NCBI GenBank assembly: GCA_020832305.1
Contig: JAFIEV010000017.1
Span: 124,001 to 188,000, forward strand
Direction: 5' to 3'
Length of the DNA stretch: 64,000 nt
Source of the DNA: Cyclobacteriaceae bacterium
Lineage (GTDB): Bacteria; Bacteroidota; Bacteroidia; Cytophagales; Cyclobacteriaceae
The position numbers were made by a program, and so were the translations under genes. Below, in pieces: positions 44,709 to 54,111 of the stretch (within the stretch, counting starts at the first letter, position 1; each line of letters starts with the position of its first letter). The notes beneath the pieces were generated by a model that saw only the letters and a program-made list of their open reading frames with translations, was not told where the DNA came from and searched no databases.

Positions 44709-45842
44709 TCAAACATGTACCATAAAATACCTGGTTCCCACAAGTACAGGTAGTATTTCCGTAGCGCAAAGGTATGAAAATAAATGAAGAATATTAAACC
44801 CGGTGACGTTTCTCAAGCGGAAAAATATGATGGCAAAACGTATAATGTAAAAAGCTAAGACTATACTTATGAGGTAGTTAATGGCAGAAGATAACATATA
44901 TTCGCTCCCGATTACAAAAACAGACAACACCAAAAAAACTAAAAGATAAAATACAATTGACAGTCTGATAAAATCTGAAAAGTACATTTTGATGCTTTTT
45001 CCTAAATTAAAAAGCTGTCCGGTATAAAAGATTAAGAGATATTTAATAACAATAAGCCCGTATATGATTATCGTCAATAACAGCCATCGCAATAGAATGT
45101 TTTTGTCGTCGGCAAGATATAAATCAAACCGCTCAGGCCCGTATTTATCATATATCAAAACAATGGCAGACAACATTGCCGAATGAACCATAAGAAAACT
45201 TATAGTGCTACCGTATAAAAAGCGGGTTTGATTAAAGGTTTCATCTCTCGATCTGAATCTGAAAATGCCGGTTATAGCAACAAAGTCGCCAAAAGTCTTC
45301 GGATATCGGGTAAGTAAAAAAGCATATAAGCCAAAAAGCGTTACGATCATTACCAGAAAATAATCTTTTGAGAAGGTAATGGTCCTTGAATCTGAAATGG
45401 TTATGTCTGTTACAGGGGTAAATTGAGCCCCTTTTCTTATAATACCTGCGGTATAGTTATCTAATCCCTTTTTACGGTAAAGGGTAAGTCTTATGGTATC
45501 TGAACCACTAAAAGCGGCAAGACTATCAACTGACCAAAGTGCTACTCGCTTCTGGTCAACAGATGTAAAAATAATCTGGTCATTAGAAAAAACCCCGGTA
45601 CCCCCGGGTAACTGCAGCCATAATTTACTGTCTTTAAAAGGATGAGCATCAAAAATGATATGAATTTTTCTTACACCTTTTTGAATACCCGATATATATG
45701 GCAGCAGCTGTGGTTCATTGCCTAAAGTAAAGTATGAATCTCTCTTTAAATCTCTTAAAACAGTATAACCTTCAGGCCATTCATTGGCAATTGAAGAAAT
45801 TGAAACAAGCAAAAACAATAGACAAAAAATATGTGAACGCAT
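44709..45842 (-). CDS. DUF4271 family membrane protein
   Basis: A 377-residue membrane protein with a signal-like N-terminus (SSIANEWPEG), a periplasmic beta-rich domain of about 120 residues, and then about seven hydrophobic segments (from residue 155 on) with DKNILLRWLLLTIIIYGLIVIKYLLI in the middle. It matches the Bacteroidota DUF4271 family usually encoded beside hemD and porP/sprF. Its function is unknown; the context suggests a link to the gliding or secretion apparatus or simply ancestral gene order. It is 33 bases upstream of hemD. Confidence 0.85.
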   Translation of the reverse strand: MRSHIFCLLFLLVSISSIANEWPEGYTVLRDLKRDSYFTLGNEPQLLPYISGIQKGVRKIHIIFDAHPFKDSKLWLQLPGGTGVFSNDQIIFTSVDQKRVALWSVDSLAAFSGSDTIRLTLYRKKGLDNYTAGIIRKGAQFTPVTDITISDSRTITFSKDYFLVMIVTLFGLYAFLLTRYPKTFGDFVAITGIFRFRSRDETFNQTRFLYGSTISFLMVHSAMLSAIVLIYDKYGPERFDLYLADDKNILLRWLLLTIIIYGLIVIKYLLIFYTGQLFNLGKSIKMYFSDFIRLSIVFYLLVFLVLSVFVIGSEYMLSSAINYLISIVLAFYIIRFAIIFFRLRNVTGFNILHLFSYLCATEILPVLVGTRYFMVHV

Positions 45843-45940
45843 AATAGGTTACTGTATGCCTTACTAAGGAGATTCAAAATTACAAGAAATTAATAGTTTA
45901 ACTTATGTTGTCTGCAAATTTATAAGATTACGACTCTTTC

Positions 45941-46942
45941 CTAAAAGGTATTCAACATCACAGATTCTATCACATCGGCTACTTTTTCGGGGGTTTCAAT
46001 GAGCCTGAGATAAGAATGTAAACTCTTTTTTCCACGAATCCATGTATTTCTGCCAGCCTCATTTACTGCACAATGTCCATCGCTTATTTTTTCCCAATAC
46101 TTACCAACACCACCACGTACGGCATATAATACGGCAGTTTGATCATAGGAATTATTATTTTTTATCCGATTTTCATAGGGCTGCATCCATGGGGCGTACT
46201 TACTGAAATGCTGATATCCCACGAACAAAGGACATCGGCTATCTCTTTGATTCAGGGTCTCTCCGGTCATAATCGGCATTCCAACTTCATACCCTGAAAA
46301 TACGATGGGTACTGGCAGGTTCTCTATTACAAATTTGGTGACACCTGGCATTCTCCCGTTAAAATTCCACTCGTCTATTTCGCAGTCCGGAAAACCACCC
46401 CCCATGATTACAAATTTTTCAACTTTTTGGGCGATCAAATCCCTGCCGCTGAATTTTGAAACAGAATCTGGCTCTGATTGGATAAGGGCCTGAATATTGA
46501 AAAGTGGCCCTATGGTTACCACTATAATGCTTTGGTCTTCTGCAGCATGTAATAATTTTCTGTACAATGTGGTGGCATTCGGTACATCATCATGTTTTAA
46601 CTGATGTTCAAAACGGTCAGCTATGGCTTTATTGTATTGCCACGATTCATAAAAAACTTCAATATCTCGGGCACCCACCGGTATTTCCGGATGACCATAG
46701 TATCTGTTTAAAGCATCTATAGCGGGTACGGCATATTTTTCTGTACTCCAGCACATAATGGCCAGTAATTCACATTCACCTCTGCGATGCAGATTATGTA
46801 GCATTGCTATGGCTGCCAGATCATCAGCATCAGAACCAATATCAGTGTCTAAAATAATTTTAGGCTGTGCAATACTTATTAACTGGTAATGGAGCAATAT
46901 CATTGCTATTACCAGCACCTTACAGATTATTTTCCAATGCAT
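45941..46942 (-). CDS. Nucleoside hydrolase family protein, secreted
   Basis: Probably cleaves the N-glycosidic bond of a nucleoside, outside the inner membrane. The 333-residue protein has a signal peptide (ending near SIAQP, about 26) and the inosine-uridine hydrolase calcium-binding motif DTDIGSDADDLAAI (about 32-45; usual form DTDPGxDDA). Other landmarks are VTIGPLFNIQALIQ, the FVIMGGGFP loop (normally VxMGG), EWNF and NNSYDQTAVLYAV with a second metal-near Asp. The family fold is clear; the exact substrate is not. It lies 39 bases after the porin gene on the same strand. Confidence 0.87.
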   Translation of the reverse strand: MHWKIICKVLVIAMILLHYQLISIAQPKIILDTDIGSDADDLAAIAMLHNLHRRGECELLAIMCWSTEKYAVPAIDALNRYYGHPEIPVGARDIEVFYESWQYNKAIADRFEHQLKHDDVPNATTLYRKLLHAAEDQSIIVVTIGPLFNIQALIQSEPDSVSKFSGRDLIAQKVEKFVIMGGGFPDCEIDEWNFNGRMPGVTKFVIENLPVPIVFSGYEVGMPIMTGETLNQRDSRCPLFVGYQHFSKYAPWMQPYENRIKNNNSYDQTAVLYAVRGGVGKYWEKISDGHCAVNEAGRNTWIRGKKSLHSYLRLIETPEKVADVIESVMLNTF

Positions 46943-46981
46943 AATTTACTTTGCAATAAGTATCAATGTAAATAATATAAA

Positions 46982-48289
46982 TTAAAAAAGCATACCTATA
47001 AAACGATTTTTCATATTTGGTCGATAGATCATCATAACATATGCCCAGTTTTGCCGGCTGTCATAGTTTTGAAACCCTTGCAGGAATTCATAGGTTTCAG
47101 AAGCCAGCAGCTGGCTGTATCCACTTTGCAGGGATAAGATATCGTTGATCAGCCAACCCAATGATAAATCAAACTCTGCACCCAAATCCCTGCTTAGTTT
47201 TTCATTTCCACGATATACATCGGCATAACTGCTGAAATTGTGCGCATTGAAAGAAATAAAAACTTTAGGATTAAAATCATATCTGGTTCGTACAAAGAAA
47301 TCAGATATACCTACTGAGTTTTCGAACCGCCCTCCCACAAAAAAGTGGTCCATATATCCCTGGAACAGGTGGTTAGTGCCATATAAGGGTGAAAAGGAAG
47401 AGTTGCGACCTGATGTTTCTATGGTACTGTTTCCACTGATTATCTCAAAACCAAGTGTCAATCTGAATTTTTTACCTGACTCATTATCTACAGGAAATAG
47501 TTGAGATGCCTGTGCACTTATATCAAAGCCGTTGATATTTCTTCCATTTACATCTCTGCCCAATTGATGGTAGTAAAAGCTTGACAGGGTAGTATTACCC
47601 CATTGATACTTCATAGCCGGAATACCATAGGTCTGACGATACCTAATGCCTTGATTGACAATTTCATTCAGGTTGTTTCGTTCGACAAACTGCCTTCCAT
47701 CGTTCCAGAAAAGAAGTGTGAAATTAAAATTCTCAAAAGCATTTTCATACCTGATTAACTGGGCTGCTTTGTATTGATTTTGTGTGGTAAAGATATTTCC
47801 GCTCAGACGTTCGCCATCCTGGTTGTAACCGGCGCCAAAATGCAGTTTCATTTGGTTTTTTTCATATTTAGCCAACGCAAAATCATGGGCTCTCGCTTGT
47901 AAAGCCCAGTCGAGGTTGCCTAAAAATCTGAAATTATCGTAATTTAATTCCTGACGGCCTAACTTTAACGACCAGTTTTCATGGATAAATGTTTCAGCAT
48001 AAGCTTCATGTACTGATAAAAAGGGGTCGGTTGCTTTTACCTGAGGTGCATTTCCCCATATTCTGATATCCTGAATACTTACATGGAAATTTACTTTATC
48101 TGACTTGTAATGGGCGCCGATGCGTGCCCTTTGACCAATAAACATGGCTGGGTCTGAGCTTTGCTCAATCAGAGAGCCAAAGCCATGTCTATATTCGGCT
48201 CTTTGTAAAATCTGACCATCTATGCTAAACTGAGCTTCTACAGGAAAATAGCAGGCATACAGGACAAAAAAAATAAATAACTTTTTCAT
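46982..48289 (-). CDS. Alginate-export-type outer-membrane porin
   Basis: A 435-residue outer-membrane barrel with a signal peptide (cleavage near PVEAQ, residue 20). The segments GQRARIGAHYKSDKVNFHVS, IQDIRIWGN and SWSLKLGRQELNYDNFRFLGNLDW-like text (about 45-115) match the alginate_export domain family used widely for porins in Bacteroidota. The name does not imply alginate. Being just downstream of nrfA, with which such porins often occur in this phylum, it may let nitrite or another anion through. A terminator at 48357-48393 separates it from nrfA. Confidence 0.82.
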   Translation of the reverse strand: MKKLFIFFVLYACYFPVEAQFSIDGQILQRAEYRHGFGSLIEQSSDPAMFIGQRARIGAHYKSDKVNFHVSIQDIRIWGNAPQVKATDPFLSVHEAYAETFIHENWSLKLGRQELNYDNFRFLGNLDWALQARAHDFALAKYEKNQMKLHFGAGYNQDGERLSGNIFTTQNQYKAAQLIRYENAFENFNFTLLFWNDGRQFVERNNLNEIVNQGIRYRQTYGIPAMKYQWGNTTLSSFYYHQLGRDVNGRNINGFDISAQASQLFPVDNESGKKFRLTLGFEIISGNSTIETSGRNSSFSPLYGTNHLFQGYMDHFFVGGRFENSVGISDFFVRTRYDFNPKVFISFNAHNFSSYADVYRGNEKLSRDLGAEFDLSLGWLINDILSLQSGYSQLLASETYEFLQGFQNYDSRQNWAYVMMIYRPNMKNRFIGMLF

Positions 48290-48356
48290 AAAAAGTAGTG
48301 GTAAGGGGTTATTGAATTATTACAATACCTCAATGGTTATATAGGGTAAAACTGTC

Positions 48357-48393
48357 AAAGAAACAGGCTGCATATAATACAGCCTGTTTCTTT
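48357..48393 (-). terminator. Rho-independent terminator after nrfA
   Basis: A perfect 14-bp stem, AAAGAAACAGGCTG (48357-48370) and CAGCCTGTTTCTTT (48380-48393), around a nine-base loop. It lies 17 bases beyond the nrfA stop, so most nrfHA transcripts should end before the porin gene. Confidence 0.87.
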
Positions 48394-48409
48394 ACATATA
48401 CTTATAGGT

Positions 48410-49957
48410 TTAACGACTGGCAGTGAATTTAACTTTTTTGGCTTGTTGGTGCTGTGGCCATTCACTTTGGCGTTCATTGGCTTTTTCAAGCCATTGAGGA
48501 ACGATTTTATCCAGAAATTCCTGCTTTTCAGATTTCAATTGCGGGATATCCAGGCCAATATATGCCTGTGCTTTTGCCTTGGTGCTGAGGTCGGGCAAGG
48601 GAACTTCTCCGGTATGCCCAAGGGTAGCCAGCAAGCGACTGATTTTCAAACGGGCTTCCTGGGCTTTTTCTATGCCGGTTCCTATTACCCTCAAGGATTC
48701 AACAGGTGAATGGAAAGAACCTCCATGGCTGGCAGCAACATAATCCCATCTCCATTGGGCATGTCGAATGTCTTTTAAAATATCTTTCATTTGTTCTTCA
48801 GAGGCCCCTTTATCCCAGGCAAATTTAGCTTCAAGATGTGTCTTTACCAGCAATTGTTCCAATGCATAACGATTACTGATTACGCGGTCATGCCTTTCAT
48901 TTACACTTCTTATCAATTCCTGCTCCGATTCACGATGGCATACCTGGCAGGAGTTTGAAACATTATTAAGCGGACTTTGTAAATGGTGATCAGTAAATTT
49001 TACACCTCCTTGAGATTTATAGGGCATATGGCAATCAGCACATGATACACCTCTTGCAGCATGTACACCTGTCATATACACTTCATAATCGGGGTGCTGG
49101 GCTTTAAGCATTGGCGCTCTGCTTACAGAATGTACCCAGTCGGTAAATTCAATGCGATCGAAATACTCTTCCATTGCTTCAGCACTCATGCCATCGTCCC
49201 AGGGGAAGGTAAGATATGGTACACCTTCATGCGGCTTTTTAGTATTGAAATAGTATTCAACATGACATTGCGCACAAACGAGCGATCGCATTTCCTGGTG
49301 TGTTGATTTAGCAATGTCCTTACCCTGTCGCTCAAATGCTTCAATAAGTGCGGGCCTGGTAATTCTCAGATCCATAGTCTTTTCATCGTGGCAATCAGCA
49401 CAACCAATGGCATTTACAATTTCATGTCCCAGGCCAGCCCATTTCGAACCGTAAAATTCCTTTACTCCGATTTCATTCATCATTCTGGGAACATCGGTAC
49501 TTTTACAGGTCCAGCATGTACCCGGCATGGGTCCCTCCTCAGGTGTCATAGGTGCGGCGGTTCTAAGGGAATTGTACACATCACTTACTGCATAATAATG
49601 TCCTCTTCCCTGATTGTAATCTTTAGAAAACGCATATCCGGCCCATATAATCACCAAGGCAGGATATCTGTCCAACGCATCTATGAGAGAGCCCCCCATG
49701 TGCTTACTGACAAAGGTGGTGTCGGCGGTATTCATATAAGATTCATACTGCCTTGGATAATTGACGCCCCAAACTTCGTTTCTGGGCTCAAAAGGTTGAA
49801 TATCTATTTGTTTGGCATCAAGGAACAGGGTTTCTGCTCTTCTCTCCATTATAGTAGAAGTAAGAAGGCCTAATAAAAAAACAACTACTACTGTCATAAA
49901 AAATAATAACCATCCAATCCAGGGTTTAGCGGCTATTTTATTGCTTAAAGTGCTCAT
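48410..49957 (-). CDS. nrfA: Ammonia-forming cytochrome c nitrite reductase NrfA
   Basis: Reduces nitrite to ammonium with six electrons in the periplasm. The 515-residue protein has an N-terminal membrane or signal helix (about 13-33) and five haem sites: the catalytic CWTCK (148-152, lysine ligand) and four CxxCH sites at 186-190, 228-232, 306-310 and 337-341. CHVEYYF after the third site carries the conserved active-site Tyr, and KFTDHH supplies the active-site His. All key residues are present. It begins 23 bases after nrfH; the divergent ccmEF genes supply haem attachment. Confidence 0.97.
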   Translation of the reverse strand: MSTLSNKIAAKPWIGWLLFFMTVVVVFLLGLLTSTIMERRAETLFLDAKQIDIQPFEPRNEVWGVNYPRQYESYMNTADTTFVSKHMGGSLIDALDRYPALVIIWAGYAFSKDYNQGRGHYYAVSDVYNSLRTAAPMTPEEGPMPGTCWTCKSTDVPRMMNEIGVKEFYGSKWAGLGHEIVNAIGCADCHDEKTMDLRITRPALIEAFERQGKDIAKSTHQEMRSLVCAQCHVEYYFNTKKPHEGVPYLTFPWDDGMSAEAMEEYFDRIEFTDWVHSVSRAPMLKAQHPDYEVYMTGVHAARGVSCADCHMPYKSQGGVKFTDHHLQSPLNNVSNSCQVCHRESEQELIRSVNERHDRVISNRYALEQLLVKTHLEAKFAWDKGASEEQMKDILKDIRHAQWRWDYVAASHGGSFHSPVESLRVIGTGIEKAQEARLKISRLLATLGHTGEVPLPDLSTKAKAQAYIGLDIPQLKSEKQEFLDKIVPQWLEKANERQSEWPQHQQAKKVKFTASR

Positions 49958-49980
49958 AGTATAGTATTGGTTTGCGTTTT

Positions 49981-50577
49981 CTAATTTTTTGTATCTTTCA
50001 AGGTTTGTCTAAGCCATTCAGGAACGGGACTACTTAATAAAGGCACCCTCGCATCGGGGGTTGCAGCCAGTCCTTTTACCTTGCCATGAGGAACTTCCCT
50101 GTGGCAGTCCCAGCACAACTTACCTTCACCATGTAAATTATTTTCACGGGTTACGTTTATGGTGCTAACCTGCTCATTCAAGTGTTGATGACATGCCTTG
50201 CAATTTTCCTGTACTACTTTAATCCCATCTTCGTGCATTTGAATAACCTGTGGCTCGGTGCGTAATGTAAAAATTGTAGCATGTCTGAGACCATCTTTGG
50301 CTTTAAAATAATACGTAGCCAAAAAGCTATGCTGGGGAACATGGCAATCGTTGCATGTGGCAACTTCTCTGTGTGAACTGTGCTGCCATGTTGCAAACTC
50401 AGGTCGCATTACATGACAGTTTACGCATGTACGGGGATCATCTGAAAGATAAGATATCGCATTCGAAACATAGAAGGCGTATAAAAACAAACCCAAAAAG
50501 AGCGCAAGGGTAAAGTTTACCGGCCACAACCAGTTTTTAGGAGGTTTTAAATACTCAAAAATTCGTGAAATTTTCAT
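49981..50577 (-). CDS. nrfH: Cytochrome c nitrite reductase small subunit NrfH
   Basis: Membrane tetrahaem quinol dehydrogenase that feeds electrons to NrfA. The 198-residue protein has one N-terminal membrane helix (about 17-38) and four CxxCH sites: CVNCHVM (51-57, with the Met of the NrfH first-haem motif CxxCHxM), CNDCH (75-79), CKACH (126-130) and CWDCH (155-159). This spacing fits NrfH of the NapC/NirT family. It is the first gene of nrfHA, divergent from ccmE with a 183-base gap holding both promoters. Confidence 0.96.
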   Translation of the reverse strand: MKISRIFEYLKPPKNWLWPVNFTLALFLGLFLYAFYVSNAISYLSDDPRTCVNCHVMRPEFATWQHSSHREVATCNDCHVPQHSFLATYYFKAKDGLRHATIFTLRTEPQVIQMHEDGIKVVQENCKACHQHLNEQVSTINVTRENNLHGEGKLCWDCHREVPHGKVKGLAATPDARVPLLSSPVPEWLRQTLKDTKN

Positions 50578-50760
50578 GAAATATAATGTAGTAACAAGAA
50601 AGGCCTTAAACTCTTTTCTTATTACAAATAAAAATAATTGCGTTTAAAAGGAAAAATATAAAACATTTTTTTTTGGTTTTTACAGGCTTTTCCCTCAATA
50701 AATTGATTCTTTGTGTTTTTTCTCTGAAATTTGATAAAATTATTTTTAAAAGTTTGCTTA

Positions 50761-51146
50761 TGAAAAAAATACATATCATTGCCTTGGTTTTTATTGCGAT
50801 AAGTATTGCAGTAATTGTCTCCTCAGTGGGGTCTGCTGATACTTATGCTGCTTTTCATGAAGCGATGCAATATGAAGGCGTGAATTACACTGTAGTAGGA
50901 AACCTTGATAAAAATGAATCCATAAGGTATAATCCCCTGGAGAATGCAAACCTTGTTGAGTTTTATATGACCGATAAGGAAGGAACCAGAATGAAAGTAA
51001 TCCTGAATCAAAGCAAACCACAAGACTTTGAAAAATCAGAAGAAATTGTGGTTAAAGGCAATGCCAGGGGTGGGGTTTTCTATGCCAATACTATTTTACT
51101 AAAGTGCCCATCTAAATACATTGAGGAAAAGGAATTTAATTCCTGA
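50761..51146 (+). CDS. ccmE: Cytochrome c maturation haem chaperone CcmE, CxxxY type
   Basis: CcmE carries haem covalently in the periplasm on its way to apocytochromes. The ATG at 50761 gives a 128-residue protein with an N-terminal membrane anchor (about 3-24) and an OB-fold domain; a start further upstream would place extra hydrophobic residues before the anchor. The conserved C-terminal segment reads VVKGNARGGVFYANTILLKCPSKY: where most CcmE proteins have the haem-binding His in an HxxxY motif, this has Cys in CPSKY. This is the CxxxY variant known from Desulfovibrio-type systems. It lies 35 bases upstream of ccmF. Confidence 0.92.
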
Positions 51147-51181
51147 ATTATTCTATTTAAGCAAAAACCTGTACAATTTAC

Positions 51182-53857
51182 ATGCATTATCCTGGAGAAC
51201 ATACCTTTATTGGCATATTTGGCCATTTTTTTATCATTATAGCTTTTGTATCTGCCCTGATTGGAGGCATAAGTTATTTTCTGTCTGAACGTAACCCCTT
51301 TCCCATACAAAAGGAATCTCTTCGAAAACAAGGAGGCACCTGGTTTATGGTACATAGTGGTGCCCTGATTCTTGTAGTACTTACTTTGTTTTACATGATT
51401 GCCAGTCACTTTTTTGAATATAATTACGTGTGGAAATATTCAAACCGCGCCATGGAGTGGAAATACATCTTTTCCTGTTTCTGGAGCGGACAAGAAGGGA
51501 GTTTTCTTTTGTGGAGCTTCTGGGCAATGATTGCCGGCTGGGTGATTATGAAGACCAGCTCATCCTGGGAAGCCCCGGTAATGACTATTGTTTCAATATT
51601 TCAGGTTTTTGTATTTTCAATGTTGCTTGGGGTATATCTCGGGGATTTCAAAATAGGCAGCAGTCCATTTATGCTTATACGCCAATTACCAGAAAATGCC
51701 ATTATGCCCTGGACACAAATGCCAGATTATTTGTTTCAAATAGAAGAGTTTCAGGATGGCCTGGGCTTGAATCCGCTTTTGCAAAATTATTGGATGACCA
51801 TTCATCCGCCAACCCTTTTTCTTGGTTTTGCCCTATGCCTTATACCCTTTGCCTTTGCCATTGCTGGATATTGGCGCCATGATACGAATGGATGGATAAA
51901 ACCTGCCCTCCCCTGGGCTTTTGTCGCTGTAGCTACCCTCGCCGCTGGTATTTTAATGGGGGGGGCATGGGCCTATGAGTCTTTGAGTTTTGGTGGCTTC
52001 TGGGCCTGGGATCCGGTCGAAAATGCTTCATTGGTTCCCTGGCTTATCATAATCGGCGCGGCACATTGTATGTTGATCGCCAGGGCGCGAAAAAAAGCTA
52101 ATTTTATGTCGGCTTTTCTGGCAATGATGGCATTCATTTTAGTTATCTATTCCAGCTTTCTTACCCGTAGTGGAGTCCTCGGGGAAAGTTCTGTTCATTC
52201 TTTTACAGATAATGGCATGATGGGGCAACTCTTGTTTATGCTGTTTTTCTTTTTTGCCCTCATGATCATAGTCATGCTTCAGACAAAAAGATACAGGGCA
52301 TATTTTCTGGTTTTCAGCTCAATTATGTGGATTTTAATGCTGATGGCCGGTCAGCTGCAATATACGTTGCTTATATACCTGTCAGGCGCTGTATTCTTTC
52401 TGATCGTGGCACACCGGCAGACCCAGGAAAGTGAAGCCGATGAGTTGGCTTCATCCAGAGAGTTCTGGATGTTTATGGGCGTTTTGGTGATTTGTATTTC
52501 TGCCTTGCAAATTACAGTTACCACCTCCATTCCGGTAATCAATAAAATTTTTGGCACCCGATATGATGCTTTTACCAATCTTGATATCAGAAATCAGTTT
52601 TACAAAGTATGGCAGTTGCCATTTGCCGTTGCCGTCACTTTTTTACTGGCATTGTCGCAATACCTCAAATACCGTGAAACTCCAATACAGTGGCTAAAGA
52701 AGAAATTGTTGTTGCCGCTTTTGGTCTCTGGCGTTTTTGCTTTTATACTGGCCTGGTTACTCGGCTTTTCTTTTACACCTGCCGGTGACTGGCTTTTACT
52801 TTTTACCGTGATTTTTGCCGTGACAGCCAATATTGAATATTTCAACTTTCGCAAATTATCGCAAAATGGTGCTTCCGTAGCACATTTGGGTTTTGCCTTT
52901 TTAATAGGCGGCGCCCTGGTCTCCATGACCCAAAGTGAACCCATTTCTCAAAATAACAGTGGGGTAGATGTAAGCCTGCTGAACAAAGAGTTTAAAAACA
53001 ATGAAAATATTGTTTTAAAGAAAGGGGATACCACCCAAATGGGAAGATATTTTGTGAGCTACACGGGAAAGCATCAGGAAGGGGTAAATATTTACTATCA
53101 CGTAGATTATTTGGAAGACCGCAAAGGCCAGGCTGGAAATGTATTGTTTACACTCAAGCCTTTTGTGCAGCTCAATGAAAGGTTTGGAAATGTTGCAGAG
53201 CCGGGGACTAAAAGATTTTTAACCCATGATATTTTCACGCACGTAAAATGGGCTGATTTGGAGGTGATCAATAGCGGAGAAGGACAGGATGATGACTTTA
53301 TGGGATTGAGCAGATTTGAAATGACCCGCGGCGAAACTTACCGGCATGAAAATATGGTGATGAGGTTGGAATATATCCAACTGGCGGCTAAGGGCGAAGG
53401 ACCTGCCAATCTGGAACTGAAAGAGGATGATATTGTCATAAAAGCGACCTTGAGTGTAATGCAATCTACAGATACCAATAGGGTACATGTGGTAGAGCCT
53501 TTCTATGTAGTAAGAGACTCAAGTGAAATCATTCCTTCAGTGGTCTATGATCCGGATCTGGAAACAGAATTCAGTATTTTGCAATTATCTTCCAAACCCG
53601 AAACGCTTGTAATGGGACTTCAGGAGCGGGAATATATGGTACTTTCTGCTACCATCTTTCCCTGGATCAATATTTTGTGGATCGGCTGTGTATTGCTTGT
53701 ACTGGGGTCTTTTATGGCTGCAATACAAGGTTTTGGGAAGTGGCTTAAAAATTCTGGCCGGAAACATTTACATGAAAAAGGAGATAATGGAGATGGTTTG
53801 GCGGCATCTTTAGAATCTGAAAAAGACGCAGCAGTTGAGGAAAGCAGCACACTTTAG
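51182..53857 (+). CDS. ccmF: Cytochrome c haem lyase CcmF (CcsA/CcmF family)
   Basis: Inner-membrane protein that attaches haem to apocytochrome c. The 891-residue chain, longer than most CcmF (about 650), has many membrane helices and the WWD domain GGAWAYESLSFGGFWAWDPVENASLVPWL (about 261-288, in two parts). The MTIHPPTLFLGF helix (205-216) and the YSSFLTRSGVLGESSVHSF loop provide conserved His ligands. A large periplasmic domain of about 250 residues lies near the C-terminus, which ends in a charged tail. It follows ccmE after 35 bases. Other Ccm proteins (A, B, C, G) are not in the window. Confidence 0.93.
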   Translation: MHYPGEHTFIGIFGHFFIIIAFVSALIGGISYFLSERNPFPIQKESLRKQGGTWFMVHSGALILVVLTLFYMIASHFFEYNYVWKYSNRAMEWKYIFSCFWSGQEGSFLLWSFWAMIAGWVIMKTSSSWEAPVMTIVSIFQVFVFSMLLGVYLGDFKIGSSPFMLIRQLPENAIMPWTQMPDYLFQIEEFQDGLGLNPLLQNYWMTIHPPTLFLGFALCLIPFAFAIAGYWRHDTNGWIKPALPWAFVAVATLAAGILMGGAWAYESLSFGGFWAWDPVENASLVPWLIIIGAAHCMLIARARKKANFMSAFLAMMAFILVIYSSFLTRSGVLGESSVHSFTDNGMMGQLLFMLFFFFALMIIVMLQTKRYRAYFLVFSSIMWILMLMAGQLQYTLLIYLSGAVFFLIVAHRQTQESEADELASSREFWMFMGVLVICISALQITVTTSIPVINKIFGTRYDAFTNLDIRNQFYKVWQLPFAVAVTFLLALSQYLKYRETPIQWLKKKLLLPLLVSGVFAFILAWLLGFSFTPAGDWLLLFTVIFAVTANIEYFNFRKLSQNGASVAHLGFAFLIGGALVSMTQSEPISQNNSGVDVSLLNKEFKNNENIVLKKGDTTQMGRYFVSYTGKHQEGVNIYYHVDYLEDRKGQAGNVLFTLKPFVQLNERFGNVAEPGTKRFLTHDIFTHVKWADLEVINSGEGQDDDFMGLSRFEMTRGETYRHENMVMRLEYIQLAAKGEGPANLELKEDDIVIKATLSVMQSTDTNRVHVVEPFYVVRDSSEIIPSVVYDPDLETEFSILQLSSKPETLVMGLQEREYMVLSATIFPWINILWIGCVLLVLGSFMAAIQGFGKWLKNSGRKHLHEKGDNGDGLAASLESEKDAAVEESSTL

Positions 53858-53942
53858 AAAAGTTAATGATGCTAAATAATCGTCTCTATGCCATTTGAAA
53901 ATCCGACATTGCTCTTGGCGAATATAAGGTATCTGGTTTTAA

Positions 53943-54111
53943 CTATTTCCTGAACGTATAACAAATACCTAAATTAGGCCTCAGGTTTACATATCCGGCA
54001 TCCATAAAAAAATCTGGTGTGGCCCCCAGCAAAAGTGCAAAGCTTCTATAGTTTTCAATTGGCTTTATGGTATATCCTAAAGGCAAAAAGATTACAACCT
54101 GTAGCCAATTC
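53943..54111 (-). pseudogene. C-terminal fragment of a beta-barrel outer-membrane protein
   Basis: A minus-strand frame with no start codon, open from a TGA at 54112-54114 to a stop at 53943-53945. It reads VVIFLPLGYTIKPIENYRSF, then LLLGATPDFFMDAGYV and ends NLRPNLGICYTFRK. This looks like the last strands of a small outer-membrane barrel, similar in style to the complete gene directly upstream, which it overlaps by 20 bases in another frame. Probably the remains of a tandem paralogue whose front part was lost. Family not identified. Confidence 0.5.

Noticed and set aside
49388-49873. A 161-codon frame antisense to nrfA
   Set aside because: The opposite strand encodes intact NrfA with all five haem sites; this frame is a shadow.
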